DNA from: Spirochaetota bacterium
GTDB lineage: Bacteria > Spirochaetota > Brevinematia > DTOW01
NCBI GenBank assembly: GCA_028276145.1
Contig: JAPYWX010000023.1
Location: forward strand, 1 to 14,581
Length of the DNA stretch: 14,581 bases
Reading direction: 5' to 3'
Shown here: positions 5,855 through 13,159 of the stretch, piece by piece
Layout: the number at the start of each line of letters is the position of its first letter
How positions within the stretch are numbered: the first letter of the stretch is position 1
Translations under genes and position numbers: made by a program
The notes under the pieces: generated by a model
Databases searched by the model: none
What the model was told of the DNA's origin: nothing
Seen by the model: the letters and a program-made list of their open reading frames with translations, nothing else

Positions 5855-7172
5855 ACAAGTCGTACCCTATTACCTTGAGTACCAAAGCATCTACAAAGTC
5901 TCCCTTTTTTAACTTTTTAGACGAAACGAGATGAACAGCACCATCAACCTCAGGTGAATTATACTCAGTTCTAGCTATATAGTTTTTCTCATCTAGAACC
6001 TCATCTATTATCATCTTTTTTACTTTACCAACCAAATTCCCTAACCTTTTCTCAGTAATAGGTTGCTGAAACTTAAGTAACTCAACTCTTCTCTTAGCCT
6101 TAGATATCTTGCTTACATTATCCTCTAACCTAAAAGCATCAGTTCCCTCTTCATGAGAATACTCAAAAGCACCAACCCAAGTAAATTCTGCTTCCTTTAA
6201 AAATTCCTTAAGCTCTCTAAACTCTTCTAAAGTTTCCCCCGGAAAACCAACAATGAAAGTTGTTCTTATAGCAGCATCAGGTGTATACTTCCTAATCTTT
6301 TCAATAATCTCTAAGTACTGCTTCTTATTACCCCCTCTCTTCATTAACTTCAATATTCTGTCGCTAGCATGCTGTAAAGGAATATCATAGTACTTACAAA
6401 CCTTTTCCATATCAGAAATAGCTTTTATCAAATCTTCGGTTACCTCTGTAGGATAAAGATAATGTAGCCTTATCCATTCTATACCTTCAACCTTGCTAAG
6501 TTCATAAAGAAGCTCTACCAGTTTAGGTTTACCGTACAAATCAACACCGTAGCTACTCGTATCCTGAGAAACTAATATTATTTCCTTTATTCCATTATCA
6601 GCCAAAAACTTAGCTTCATCAACCAATCTTTGGATTGTTCTACTTCTTTGCTTACCCCTTATAAGAGGAATAGCACAAAAAGAACATGTATGATTACATC
6701 CCTCAGAAATTTTCAAGTACTCAAAAGGATACTCTTTATTAACCACCCTTCTATATTCCTTCTCAGCAAAAATTATATCTCTATACTCCTTAGAAGTATC
6801 CAACACTTTTTTACCATTCTCACCATTAATCAAGTTCAAAGCTGCTAGATAATCCCTAACGCCAAATATGTAATCAATTTCCGGCATCTCTTTAAGTAGA
6901 TCTTCCTTGTACCTCTCTGCCAAACACCCAAAAACAACAATCTTAGGGCTCTTAGACCCCTTTTCCTCTTTGAGTTTAGAAAACGATAAAATGTATTCTA
7001 TTGACTGTAGTTTTGATTGCTCTATGAAACCACAGGTATTTATGAAAATGTAATCAGCTTCCTGAGGCACGTCCGTAAGTTCAACCCCGCTTTGTTTCAG
7101 TACAAAAGCCAACCTTTGAGAATCAACTATGTTCTTAGCACATCCCAATGTCTCTATATACGCTCTCTTCAT
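5838..7172 (-). CDS. rimO: Ribosomal protein S12 methylthiotransferase (radical SAM enzyme)
   Basis: Adds a methylthio group to a conserved aspartate of ribosomal protein S12. Three parts are visible in the 444 residues. An N-terminal domain has three cysteines for an auxiliary iron-sulfur cluster (C11 in TLGCAKNIVDSQ, C47 in NTCGFI, C83 in FGCLAER). The radical SAM domain has C159, C163, C166 in GCNHTCSFCAIPLIRG. A C-terminal region is consistent with the TRAM domain that binds the substrate. The TLGCxKNxVDS and SFCAIPLIRG variants point to RimO and not to MiaB, which acts on tRNA. It is the first gene of a minus-strand pair with pgsA. There is no recognisable ribosome binding site before the ATG, and a perfect TATAAT box lies only 14 bases upstream, so the message may be nearly leaderless. 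No missing catalytic residue. Confidence 0.93.
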   Translation of the reverse strand: MKRAYIETLGCAKNIVDSQRLAFVLKQSGVELTDVPQEADYIFINTCGFIEQSKLQSIEYILSFSKLKEEKGSKSPKIVVFGCLAERYKEDLLKEMPEIDYIFGVRDYLAALNLINGENGKKVLDTSKEYRDIIFAEKEYRRVVNKEYPFEYLKISEGCNHTCSFCAIPLIRGKQRSRTIQRLVDEAKFLADNGIKEIILVSQDTSSYGVDLYGKPKLVELLYELSKVEGIEWIRLHYLYPTEVTEDLIKAISDMEKVCKYYDIPLQHASDRILKLMKRGGNKKQYLEIIEKIRKYTPDAAIRTTFIVGFPGETLEEFRELKEFLKEAEFTWVGAFEYSHEEGTDAFRLEDNVSKISKAKRRVELLKFQQPITEKRLGNLVGKVKKMIIDEVLDEKNYIARTEYNSPEVDGAVHLVSSKKLKKGDFVDALVLKVIGYDLYARYS

Positions 7173-7186
7173 AAAATTTACAAAAT

Positions 7187-7192
7187 ATTATA
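7187..7192 (-). promoter_or_regulatory. Probable -10 box of rimO-pgsA
   Basis: TATAAT on the minus strand, 14 bases before the rimO start codon; no good -35 is seen, only T-rich sequence. Transcription would begin about seven bases before the ATG, in agreement with the lack of a ribosome binding site. Confidence 0.5.
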
Positions 7193-7228
7193 AACTTTGC
7201 TATGAAAAAAAAGGAAAATAAATAATTT

Positions 7229-7248
7229 ACAGGGGGCTACCCCCTTGT
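7229..7248 (-). terminator. Possible terminator hairpin after truB
   Basis: On the minus strand, AGGGGG and CCCCCT arms form a 6-bp G+C stem with a three-base loop. It is extended by CA/TG across a bulge and followed by a T-rich stretch without an immediate T run. It lies downstream of truB and of the repeat array, before the rimO promoter. Confidence 0.5.
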
Positions 7249-7269
7249 AGACCCATTTCAAATAAGAAT

Positions 7270-7355
7270 GTGCTATTAAGCACTAAGAATGTGCTATTAA
7301 GCACGATGTACTATCAAGCACAATGTGCTATTAAGCACAATGTGCTATTAAGCAC
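7270..7355. repeat. Five tandem palindromic GTGCT-N4-AGCAC units
   Basis: Units at 7270-7283, 7291-7304, 7308-7321, 7325-7338 and 7342-7355, nearly identical (gtgctattaagcac). The first step is 21 bases, with a TAAGAAT spacer, and the others are 17. The third has GTACT in place of GTGCT. The array ends exactly at the base before the truB stop codon (7356-7358). Confidence 0.92.
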
Positions 7356-8075
7356 CTAGCCAAGCATTTTGAGGAATTTCTCTTTTGGCAAAAGTAGATT
7401 TTTTATATCAGTTTCTTTTCTAAGTTCCTCAAATTTAATTGCCTGCTCAACCTTTATGTTTCCTATTTTCACTCTCCTAAGGCTCTCAAGATATCCGCCA
7501 ACCCCCAAAAGCTGTCCTAAATCTCTGGCAATAGACCTTATATAAGTGCCTCCGGAACACTCAACAAATATAATTGCAGAATCCCCCATAAAGTCCAAAA
7601 GCTTTATTTCGTATATATACACTCTTCTCGGACTCAAAGACTTTAGAGCCCTGTAGTAATCTTTCTTAGCCACCTCATAAGCTCTCTTACCATTAATGTG
7701 TACCGCTGAAAAGGCAGGAGGAACCTGTAATATCTCACCCTTAAAGTCATTAAGGGCATTCTTTACCATATCGTAAGTGAGATTAAAGTTTTCAACTTTA
7801 GATATCACAGTTCCATATACATCATCAGTAGTTCTAATCTCTCCAAACTTCACTTTTGCTATATAAGATTTTGAAACTCCCTTAATTGTCTCAAAAAGTT
7901 TTGTTGCCTTACCAACCATTATAATCAAAAGTCCACTAGCAAACTTATCTAATGTTCCCCCACTTCCAACCTTATTAGGCTTAACAAGTTTCTTGACAAA
8001 ATTAACAACACGGGAAGACAAAACTCCCGATGGCTTATCAACCAATAACACACCTTCTAACTGTTCTGAAACCAT
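7356..8075 (-). CDS. truB: tRNA pseudouridine-55 synthase
   Basis: Converts uridine 55 in the T-loop of most tRNAs to pseudouridine. The 239-residue protein starts with the family's EGVLLVDKPSG. The catalytic aspartate is D43 in GGTLDKFASGLL. Other motifs are RTTDD followed by YGT, PPAFSAVHINGKRAYE, and SGGTYIRSIARDLG with LESLRRVKIG. It lacks the extra C-terminal PUA domain of longer forms. Unusually, the family motif G-H-x-G-T-L-D-P reads G-S-G-G-T-L-D-K: the near-invariant histidine is serine 38 and the proline is lysine 44. It begins 15 bases after the pnp stop codon, with only a weak ribosome binding site, so it is probably cotranscribed with and coupled to pnp. The gene rpsO, often between these two, is absent. 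Its stop codon is directly next to a repeat array. Family firm, full activity less so. Confidence 0.92.
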   Translation of the reverse strand: MVSEQLEGVLLVDKPSGVLSSRVVNFVKKLVKPNKVGSGGTLDKFASGLLIIMVGKATKLFETIKGVSKSYIAKVKFGEIRTTDDVYGTVISKVENFNLTYDMVKNALNDFKGEILQVPPAFSAVHINGKRAYEVAKKDYYRALKSLSPRRVYIYEIKLLDFMGDSAIIFVECSGGTYIRSIARDLGQLLGVGGYLESLRRVKIGNIKVEQAIKFEELRKETDIKNLLLPKEKFLKMLG

Positions 8076-8090
8076 ACCTATCTCTATAAA

Positions 8091-10325
8091 CTATACGTTC
8101 GTTTTCTGAGATTCTCCAGACTTAAAAGCAGAAACATCTGATAAACTACTTTCTGAACTCTGGCTATCCTGAGTATTGCTAACCTGTTCCCTAGATTCAG
8201 ATTTGCTTTCCTTTGAGAGTAACTCTTTCTCAGCATCTATCCTTGACAAAGCAACCCTACCCATAGCATCAACACCTATGACCTTAACAGTTATCTTATC
8301 CCCTATCTCAAAGAAATCTCTAATATTCTTCACTCTTGTAGTGAAAAGCTTCGATATATGCACCATGCCTTCCTTACCCGGTAAAACCTCAACGAAAACA
8401 CCATAGTCCTCTATTCTAGTTATGGGACCAGTCAGTATATCACCAACTTTAACTCCTTCAACAATTGACTTTATTATCTGGTAAGCTTTATCAACATCAC
8501 CTTCATTAGGTTTAGCCGAAATAGTGATCTTACCTTCTGGCGAAATATCTATCTTCGTGTTTGTCTCCTGTATTATTTTCTTTATAATCTTACCCCCAGG
8601 ACCTATAACTTCAGGAAGCTTCTCAGGATCAGCTTTCAAGAACCTTATCCTTGGAGCATGTTCAGAAAGCTTAACTTCCCTACCTTTTATCTTCTCTTCC
8701 ATCACATCTAAGACTTTATTTCTTGCTTCTTTAGCAACGTAAAGTGCTTCTCTCATTATTTTTATTGGCACTCCCTCTATCTTCAAATCCATCTGGAAAG
8801 CAGTTATCTTGTCTCTAGTACCAGCAACTTTGAAATCCATATCACCAAACTTATCTTCAAGCCCTTGTATATCAACTAATATCTCATACTTCCCAGTTTT
8901 CTCGTCAAGAACTATACCCATAGCAATACCTGCAACTAACTCTTTTATTGGCACACCGGCATCTATGAGCGAAAGAGAAGCACTACAAACGGTAGCCATG
9001 GAAGACGAACCATTAGACTCTAGAATTTCAGAAACGACTCTTATAGTATACGGGAATTCTTCCTCCGGCGGTAAAACAGCTTCTACTGCTCTCTCAGCTA
9101 AGTGCCCATGCCCTATCTCTCTTCGTGAAACAGCTCCTAGCTTCTTAACTTCACCAGTCGAGAAAGGTGGAAAGTTGTAATGTAGCATGAATCTCTTAAC
9201 AACTTCCTCTTCTATATCGTCAATGAACTGGACATCACCCCCACTACCTAAAGTGGTTATACCTAAACTCTGTGTTTGTCCCCTTGTAAATATTGCAGAA
9301 CCGTGAGTTCTAGGCAAAACACCGACCTCGCACCACATAGGCCTTATCTCCTTAGGCTTCCTTCCATCAACCCTTATACCTTCCTCTATAACCTGTCTTC
9401 TCAGTATGTCTCGTTCCATCTCCTCAATCTGGAATTGAACTTCTTCCCAATCAATAACCTCATTCACTTTCTCTCCGTATATCTCTGCTATCTTAGCCTT
9501 TATAGCCTCAACAATACTTTCCATGTTTGCTTCCCTTGTTTTCTTATCTTTTTCGTTCATCGCAGCTTTCATTTCTTTCTCGTATGACCATATAACATCA
9601 AGTACCTCTTTTGGTAATTCCTTTTTCTCAACAACCATCTTCTCTTTTCCGACTTGCTTAGCTATCTCCTTTTGAAACTCTATAATCTGCTTTATATACT
9701 TTTCAGCAACCTCCAGAGCTCCAACCATTATTTCCTCATCAACTCCCTTAGTTCCACCTTCAACCATCGTTATACCTCTTTCCGTACCAGCAACAACAAT
9801 ATCTAGTAACGATTCATCAATCTGTGCAAAAGTTGGATTAACTACATACTTTCCATCAATGTAGCCGACTCTAACAGCACCAACAGGACCATTGAAAGGT
9901 ATAGAAGAAACCATAAGAGCCGCAGAGGAAGCAATAATGCTAATAACATCCACGGGGTTTACTTGGTCAGCAGAGAGAACCATTGCAATAACCTGAACCT
10001 CTTTCTTAAAACCTCTCGGGAAAAGAGGCCTCAATGGCCTATCTATCAACCTAGAAACTAGTATTTCCTTATCTGAAAATTTCGCTTCTCTCTTTACATA
10101 CCCTCCAGGAATTTTACCAGAAGCATAAAATTTCTCTACGAAGTTAACAGTAAGAGGAACAAAATCAACACCCTCAACCTCGCCACCAAAGTTAGCAGTA
10201 GCTAGAACTACAGAATCCTCAAACCTTACAAGGACAGCACCGTCAGATTGCTTAGCTATATGCCCCAACTCGATAGTTAAATTCTTATCGTCAATCTTCA
10301 TGCTAAAAGACTTTTTCTCATACAT
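8091..10325 (-). CDS. pnp: Polyribonucleotide nucleotidyltransferase (polynucleotide phosphorylase)
   Basis: A trimeric exoribonuclease that degrades RNA from the 3' end using phosphate, and can also add tails. The 744 residues show the full domain order. A first RNase PH-like domain spans about 10-145 (EGVDFVPLTVNF, GGYVKREAKFSDKE, SRLIDRPLRPLFP). A helical linker follows. The second, catalytic RNase PH domain spans about 320-540, with TRGQTQ (347-352), GHGHLAERA and GDMDFKVAGT (494-503). A KH domain carries IGPGGK (574-579), and an S1 domain lies at about 625-695. A serine- and glutamate-rich tail of about 45 residues follows. The start at 10325 is chosen because GGAGAGGAG lies just upstream and the family N terminus aligns there; an in-frame ATG at 10445 would add 40 unrelated residues. 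Probably in one operon with truB downstream. Possible promoter at 10359-10388. Confidence 0.96.
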   Translation of the reverse strand: MYEKKSFSMKIDDKNLTIELGHIAKQSDGAVLVRFEDSVVLATANFGGEVEGVDFVPLTVNFVEKFYASGKIPGGYVKREAKFSDKEILVSRLIDRPLRPLFPRGFKKEVQVIAMVLSADQVNPVDVISIIASSAALMVSSIPFNGPVGAVRVGYIDGKYVVNPTFAQIDESLLDIVVAGTERGITMVEGGTKGVDEEIMVGALEVAEKYIKQIIEFQKEIAKQVGKEKMVVEKKELPKEVLDVIWSYEKEMKAAMNEKDKKTREANMESIVEAIKAKIAEIYGEKVNEVIDWEEVQFQIEEMERDILRRQVIEEGIRVDGRKPKEIRPMWCEVGVLPRTHGSAIFTRGQTQSLGITTLGSGGDVQFIDDIEEEVVKRFMLHYNFPPFSTGEVKKLGAVSRREIGHGHLAERAVEAVLPPEEEFPYTIRVVSEILESNGSSSMATVCSASLSLIDAGVPIKELVAGIAMGIVLDEKTGKYEILVDIQGLEDKFGDMDFKVAGTRDKITAFQMDLKIEGVPIKIMREALYVAKEARNKVLDVMEEKIKGREVKLSEHAPRIRFLKADPEKLPEVIGPGGKIIKKIIQETNTKIDISPEGKITISAKPNEGDVDKAYQIIKSIVEGVKVGDILTGPITRIEDYGVFVEVLPGKEGMVHISKLFTTRVKNIRDFFEIGDKITVKVIGVDAMGRVALSRIDAEKELLSKESKSESREQVSNTQDSQSSESSLSDVSAFKSGESQKTNV

Positions 10326-10358
10326 ATAAACTCCTCTCCAAAAGATTCTAGTTTTAAA

Positions 10359-10388
10359 ATTATAAAACAAACCAACACCTAATACCAA
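10359..10388 (-). promoter_or_regulatory. Likely promoter for pnp-truB
   Basis: On the minus strand, TTGGTA (10383-10388) and a perfect TATAAT (10359-10364) with an 18-base spacer; the predicted leader before pnp is about 27 bases and contains the GGAGAGGAG site. No PNPase autoregulatory hairpin is apparent in so short a leader. Confidence 0.6.
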
Positions 10389-10517
10389 ATTTACCAGCTC
10401 TCTCTCCAAAAATTCATTCCTTCTGAGTAATTTTTGCTTCCTCAAATGAAATACAATTTTTTATACACCCATTCCTCAAGCCTTAAACATTAATAAAGAA
10501 AAAACGAACTTCATCTT

Positions 10518-10548
10518 TTGATTTGCTCAAAGAATCAATTATTATATT
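10518..10548 (+). promoter_or_regulatory. Possible promoter with inverted repeat for the beta-helix lipoprotein gene
   Basis: TTGATT (10518-10523) and TATATT (10543-10548) could be -35 and -10, spacer 19, slightly long. TTGATT and AATCAA (10533-10538) form a 6-bp inverted repeat that overlaps the -35 and the spacer, a position suited to an operator. The site AAGGAGG follows just before the start codon. Weak evidence overall. Confidence 0.35.
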
Positions 10549-10566
10549 CAATATAAGGAGGATTTT

Positions 10567-11616
10567 ATGAAAAGAAAAATCATTGGACTTTCATCGTTAG
10601 CACTTCTAGGGATTATTATAGCACTCATTGGATGTACTATTTCACCCCCTTATGTAAGTCAAGTTATTTATGTCTCAAAAGATGGAGATGATTCCAACGA
10701 TGGACTATCCTCGTCTACACCTATTTACACATTGCCAAAAGCAATGGAAATAGCAAATCAAATTGACCATTCTCAAACTGTTGAAATCAAGATAACTATT
10801 GGAGGTTATTTCCCTGACGATGGGTTAAACGGCAGTGGTGACGGCTTTGTAATAAATAGACCCAACACAACCATCAGTGGTGGATGGGATAACAACTTCA
10901 AATTCGTCGCTGGCAAAACAGAGCTGAATGGTGAAGGACATGTCTACCATGTTATAAAAATTGAAAATGCCACAAATGTGATTCTTAAAAACCTAATAGT
11001 TAAAGGTGGTAGTGCATACGACACCAACACTAATAATTTTGACAACACCGTAGGCAGTGGTATATTTGTAAAAAATGTTAGTTACCTAACAGTAGAAAAC
11101 AGCGTAGAAATTTGCAGTAATGGTGCCTTCGGAGGTGGTGGAATGTGCCTCTTCAATTCACAAAACAACAGAATAAAGTGCTCAATATACGATAACAGTA
11201 TTTTCGGAATCGGTGGCGGAATATTCCTAACTAACTCTCATGACAACACAATATCAGGAAACATATACAATAACACAGCACTAGAAGGCGGAGGAATATT
11301 CATAGGAGGATCATCTGGAAACAAAATAGAAGCACAAATATTCAGTAACAAAGCACTTCAAAGAGGTGGAGGCGGTAAAATTCTAACTTCGTCAAATATA
11401 ACCCTAAGTGGTAGTGTATACAACAACATGTCACGATACGGAGGTGGATTATATCTAGAATATTCAGATTACTTCACAAACACTGGGTACATAACTAATA
11501 ACCTAGTCACAAACACCGGTGGTGGCATATACACCAACGCACCTCACACAAATTCCTCTTTCGGACATGTAGAAAACAACAAGCTCACAAACGGAACAAT
11601 AAACAACTTTAACTAA
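10567..11616 (+). CDS. Surface or secreted lipoprotein with a right-handed parallel beta-helix
   Basis: The 349-residue product begins with MKRKIIG, a hydrophobic run and a lipobox-like LIGC, placing the lipidated cysteine at C23. After it comes YVSKDGDDSNDGLSSSTP followed by a short helix (LPKAMEIA), the usual N-terminal cap of DUF1565-like parallel beta-helix proteins. The rest is a series of coils of about 22-25 residues marked by GGGI/GGGM/GGGL turns and asparagine-rich N-T-I-S-G or N-K-I-E patterns, as in right-handed beta-helix (pectate lyase-like) and polymorphic outer-membrane-like proteins. No catalytic site can be read. The protein ends in the last coil, with no barrel or anchor, so it is held by its lipid. 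AAGGAGG precedes the ATG. It stands alone between divergent pnp and a convergent second lipoprotein gene. A sugar-binding, adhesive or structural role is possible but not shown. Confidence 0.85.
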   Translation: MKRKIIGLSSLALLGIIIALIGCTISPPYVSQVIYVSKDGDDSNDGLSSSTPIYTLPKAMEIANQIDHSQTVEIKITIGGYFPDDGLNGSGDGFVINRPNTTISGGWDNNFKFVAGKTELNGEGHVYHVIKIENATNVILKNLIVKGGSAYDTNTNNFDNTVGSGIFVKNVSYLTVENSVEICSNGAFGGGGMCLFNSQNNRIKCSIYDNSIFGIGGGIFLTNSHDNTISGNIYNNTALEGGGIFIGGSSGNKIEAQIFSNKALQRGGGGKILTSSNITLSGSVYNNMSRYGGGLYLEYSDYFTNTGYITNNLVTNTGGGIYTNAPHTNSSFGHVENNKLTNGTINNFN

Positions 11617-11649
11617 TTTTTGAAAGGTTCAGCTTATCATTTTTATTAA

Positions 11650-11668
11650 CGGGAGGCGTTGCCTCCCG
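11650..11668. terminator. Hairpin between convergent lipoprotein genes, possible terminator
   Basis: A perfect 8-bp stem CGGGAGGC / GCCTCCCG with a three-base loop lies between two genes that converge. Neither side has a real T run, so it may be a weak terminator, a 3'-end stabiliser, or a dispersed hairpin. Its core GAGGC-N3-GCCTC is the same as in the terminator after speD. Confidence 0.45.
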
Positions 11669-11694
11669 CAAAGAAATACCCTCTAAACCTAAAT

Positions 11695-12393
11695 CTAGCG
11701 TCTTTTTTGATAAGAGAACTTATCAACGAGAATGTACCTATCATAGAAATAAGTTGTGGAATCACTCAAGTACGAAAAAACCCTAGAATAAAGATATTGA
11801 GGTACATAATCAAAATTTATCTGTCCAATCAAACTGTCATCGTAATAGTAGTTAATACTACTTCCTAAAACCTCAAACTTAGCTGAATGGTAAGAATAAG
11901 AAACCGCAACATTACTGTTAGTACTAGTGAAATTAGTATAGGGCGACTCTACACCATACTCAACAAAATTCGTATACCCATCGTACTTAATCCTAATGAA
12001 AAATTTCACAGAGTTCTCGGAATTGTGGAGTGTAAAATCAAGAACAGAGTTATCATTAGTTTTCAAAAACGAAATAGCGAAATCTCCTTTCGGAAATCTA
12101 TACTTCGAAACCACACCACCTGAAGAAGTAGTGTTACGAGGAATAACGAAAACCAAGTTACCGTTAGATACAGAAACATTATTAGGACTCAAATACGAAA
12201 ACAAAAAATATTCATTTAGCATAGCCCAATTTGAATCATCAAATGTATTAAACTCATCAATAAAAAAGTCAGAACTAAAGACACCCGCCAACTCATTACT
12301 CAAAGGTTCCCTAATACACGAACCGAGAAGTAAAAGAAAAGAAAAAACAAAAACCCAAAAAAATGATATTTTTTTCTTACACCTAAACAACAT
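11695..12393 (-). CDS. Predicted lipoprotein with a concanavalin-like jelly-roll domain
   Basis: I do not recognise a named family. The 232-residue product has a lysine-rich N terminus, a strongly hydrophobic run and the lipobox LGSC (lipidated C26), so it should be an outer- or inner-membrane lipoprotein. The mature part, FFIDEFNTFDDSNW, then VSVSNGNLVFVIP and GGVVSKYRFPKGDFAISF, follows the strand pattern of GH16 / LamG-like jelly-roll domains. The E-x-D-x-x-E catalytic motif of GH16 enzymes is not seen, so if the fold is right it is more likely a binding domain. The tyrosine-, serine- and asparagine-rich strands continue to the end. A GTG at 12396 is an alternative start. No proper ribosome binding site exists, and a promoter at 12404-12433 would begin transcription almost at the start codon. 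Position next to another lipoprotein gene suggests a shared envelope role, by inference only. Confidence 0.75.
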   Translation of the reverse strand: MLFRCKKKISFFWVFVFSFLLLLGSCIREPLSNELAGVFSSDFFIDEFNTFDDSNWAMLNEYFLFSYLSPNNVSVSNGNLVFVIPRNTTSSGGVVSKYRFPKGDFAISFLKTNDNSVLDFTLHNSENSVKFFIRIKYDGYTNFVEYGVESPYTNFTSTNSNVAVSYSYHSAKFEVLGSSINYYYDDSLIGQINFDYVPQYLYSRVFSYLSDSTTYFYDRYILVDKFSYQKRR

Positions 12394-12403
12394 CACCTGG
12401 TTT

Positions 12404-12433
12404 ATTATCAGGTATCAGACAACAAACTTTCAA
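12404..12433 (-). promoter_or_regulatory. Likely promoter of the jelly-roll lipoprotein gene
   Basis: On the minus strand TTGAAA (12428-12433) and GATAAT (12404-12409), each one mismatch from consensus, with an 18-base spacer. The expected start of transcription falls within a few bases of the GTG/ATG start codons, so the message would be leaderless. A small inverted repeat ACCTG/CAGGT (12395-12413) overlaps the start region. Confidence 0.5.
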
Positions 12434-12445
12434 TAGAGAATAATT

Positions 12446-13159
12446 TTACTCTTCCTTCAACTTATTTACCTCCTCAATGAAGACATTCATTAGCTTATCC
12501 TGAATTTGCTTATCAGAAACGATTATCTCGTTTGGTATAGGCTTCAATACCCTTAGCTTGACTTTACGGAAAGGTGTAACAATTAGTTCACCTCTTCTCA
12601 TTATATTAATTGTACCCCAAACAACAATTGGGAGTACATCTAACCCCAACTCCTGAGCCAAAATAACAAACCCTCTTTTGAACCTTTGTATATTACCATC
12701 GTAGGAACGAGTACCTTCCGGAAATATAACAGGACAACCATCAATAACTTTAGCCTTGTCTTTTATAGCACTAACTGAAGACTTTAGTTTCTCTCTAGGT
12801 AGAGATATGTATCCCATAGCCTTCATAAACTGCCCGATAAAAGGAATATTAAATATTGATTCCTTAGAAACCCATCTTATCTGCAAAGGTATACAAGCAG
12901 AAATAGTAATTATATCAAAGTAACTTTGATGATTAGCAATGATTATGTACCTTTTTGAAAAATCTATATTCTCCAACCCTTCAACATTGACCCTAGTGAA
13001 AGTAAATATAAGTATAATTCTAAAGTAGAGCTTTTCTACGTAGTGTGCTAAGCTTTTTGAAAAAAAGCTAAAAACAATACCAAGTGTTGCCAAAAAAGCA
13101 GTTATTGGAATCAAAACTATTAGGAGCAAAACTGAATATATAAACTTCAACATTATCAT
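12446..13159 (-). CDS. plsC: 1-acyl-sn-glycerol-3-phosphate acyltransferase (lysophosphatidate acyltransferase family)
   Basis: Adds the second fatty acid to lysophosphatidic acid to make phosphatidic acid at the inner membrane, the precursor of all glycerophospholipids including the PgsA product. The 237 residues begin with a hydrophobic N-terminal region of about 30 residues. They carry the acyltransferase motifs: NHQSYFD with H77 and D82 (HX4D), WVSKESIFNIPFIGQFM, FPEGTRS (146-152), and a VLPIVVWGT block near residue 175. The ATG overlaps the stop codon of the upstream manC-like gene by four bases (ATGA), so the two are coupled. A second in-frame ATG at 13153 is better spaced from the GGAAG site and could be the true start. 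Related enzymes acylate other lipid precursors, so the substrate is inferred from the family. Reaction class firm. Confidence 0.9.
   Translation of the reverse strand: MIMLKFIYSVLLLIVLIPITAFLATLGIVFSFFSKSLAHYVEKLYFRIILIFTFTRVNVEGLENIDFSKRYIIIANHQSYFDIITISACIPLQIRWVSKESIFNIPFIGQFMKAMGYISLPREKLKSSVSAIKDKAKVIDGCPVIFPEGTRSYDGNIQRFKRGFVILAQELGLDVLPIVVWGTINIMRRGELIVTPFRKVKLRVLKPIPNEIIVSDKQIQDKLMNVFIEEVNKLKEE

Noticed and set aside
10326..10445. Longer start for pnp at 10445
   Set aside because: The extra 40 residues do not resemble the family N terminus, and a strong ribosome binding site lies just before 10325.
12395..12413. 5-bp hairpin at the lipoprotein start as a translational switch
   Set aside because: The stem is too short and if the promoter is right most of it is not transcribed.
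11659..12436. Plus-strand open frames opposite the jelly-roll lipoprotein gene
   Set aside because: They have no signal or family features, while the minus-strand frame has a signal peptide and lipobox.
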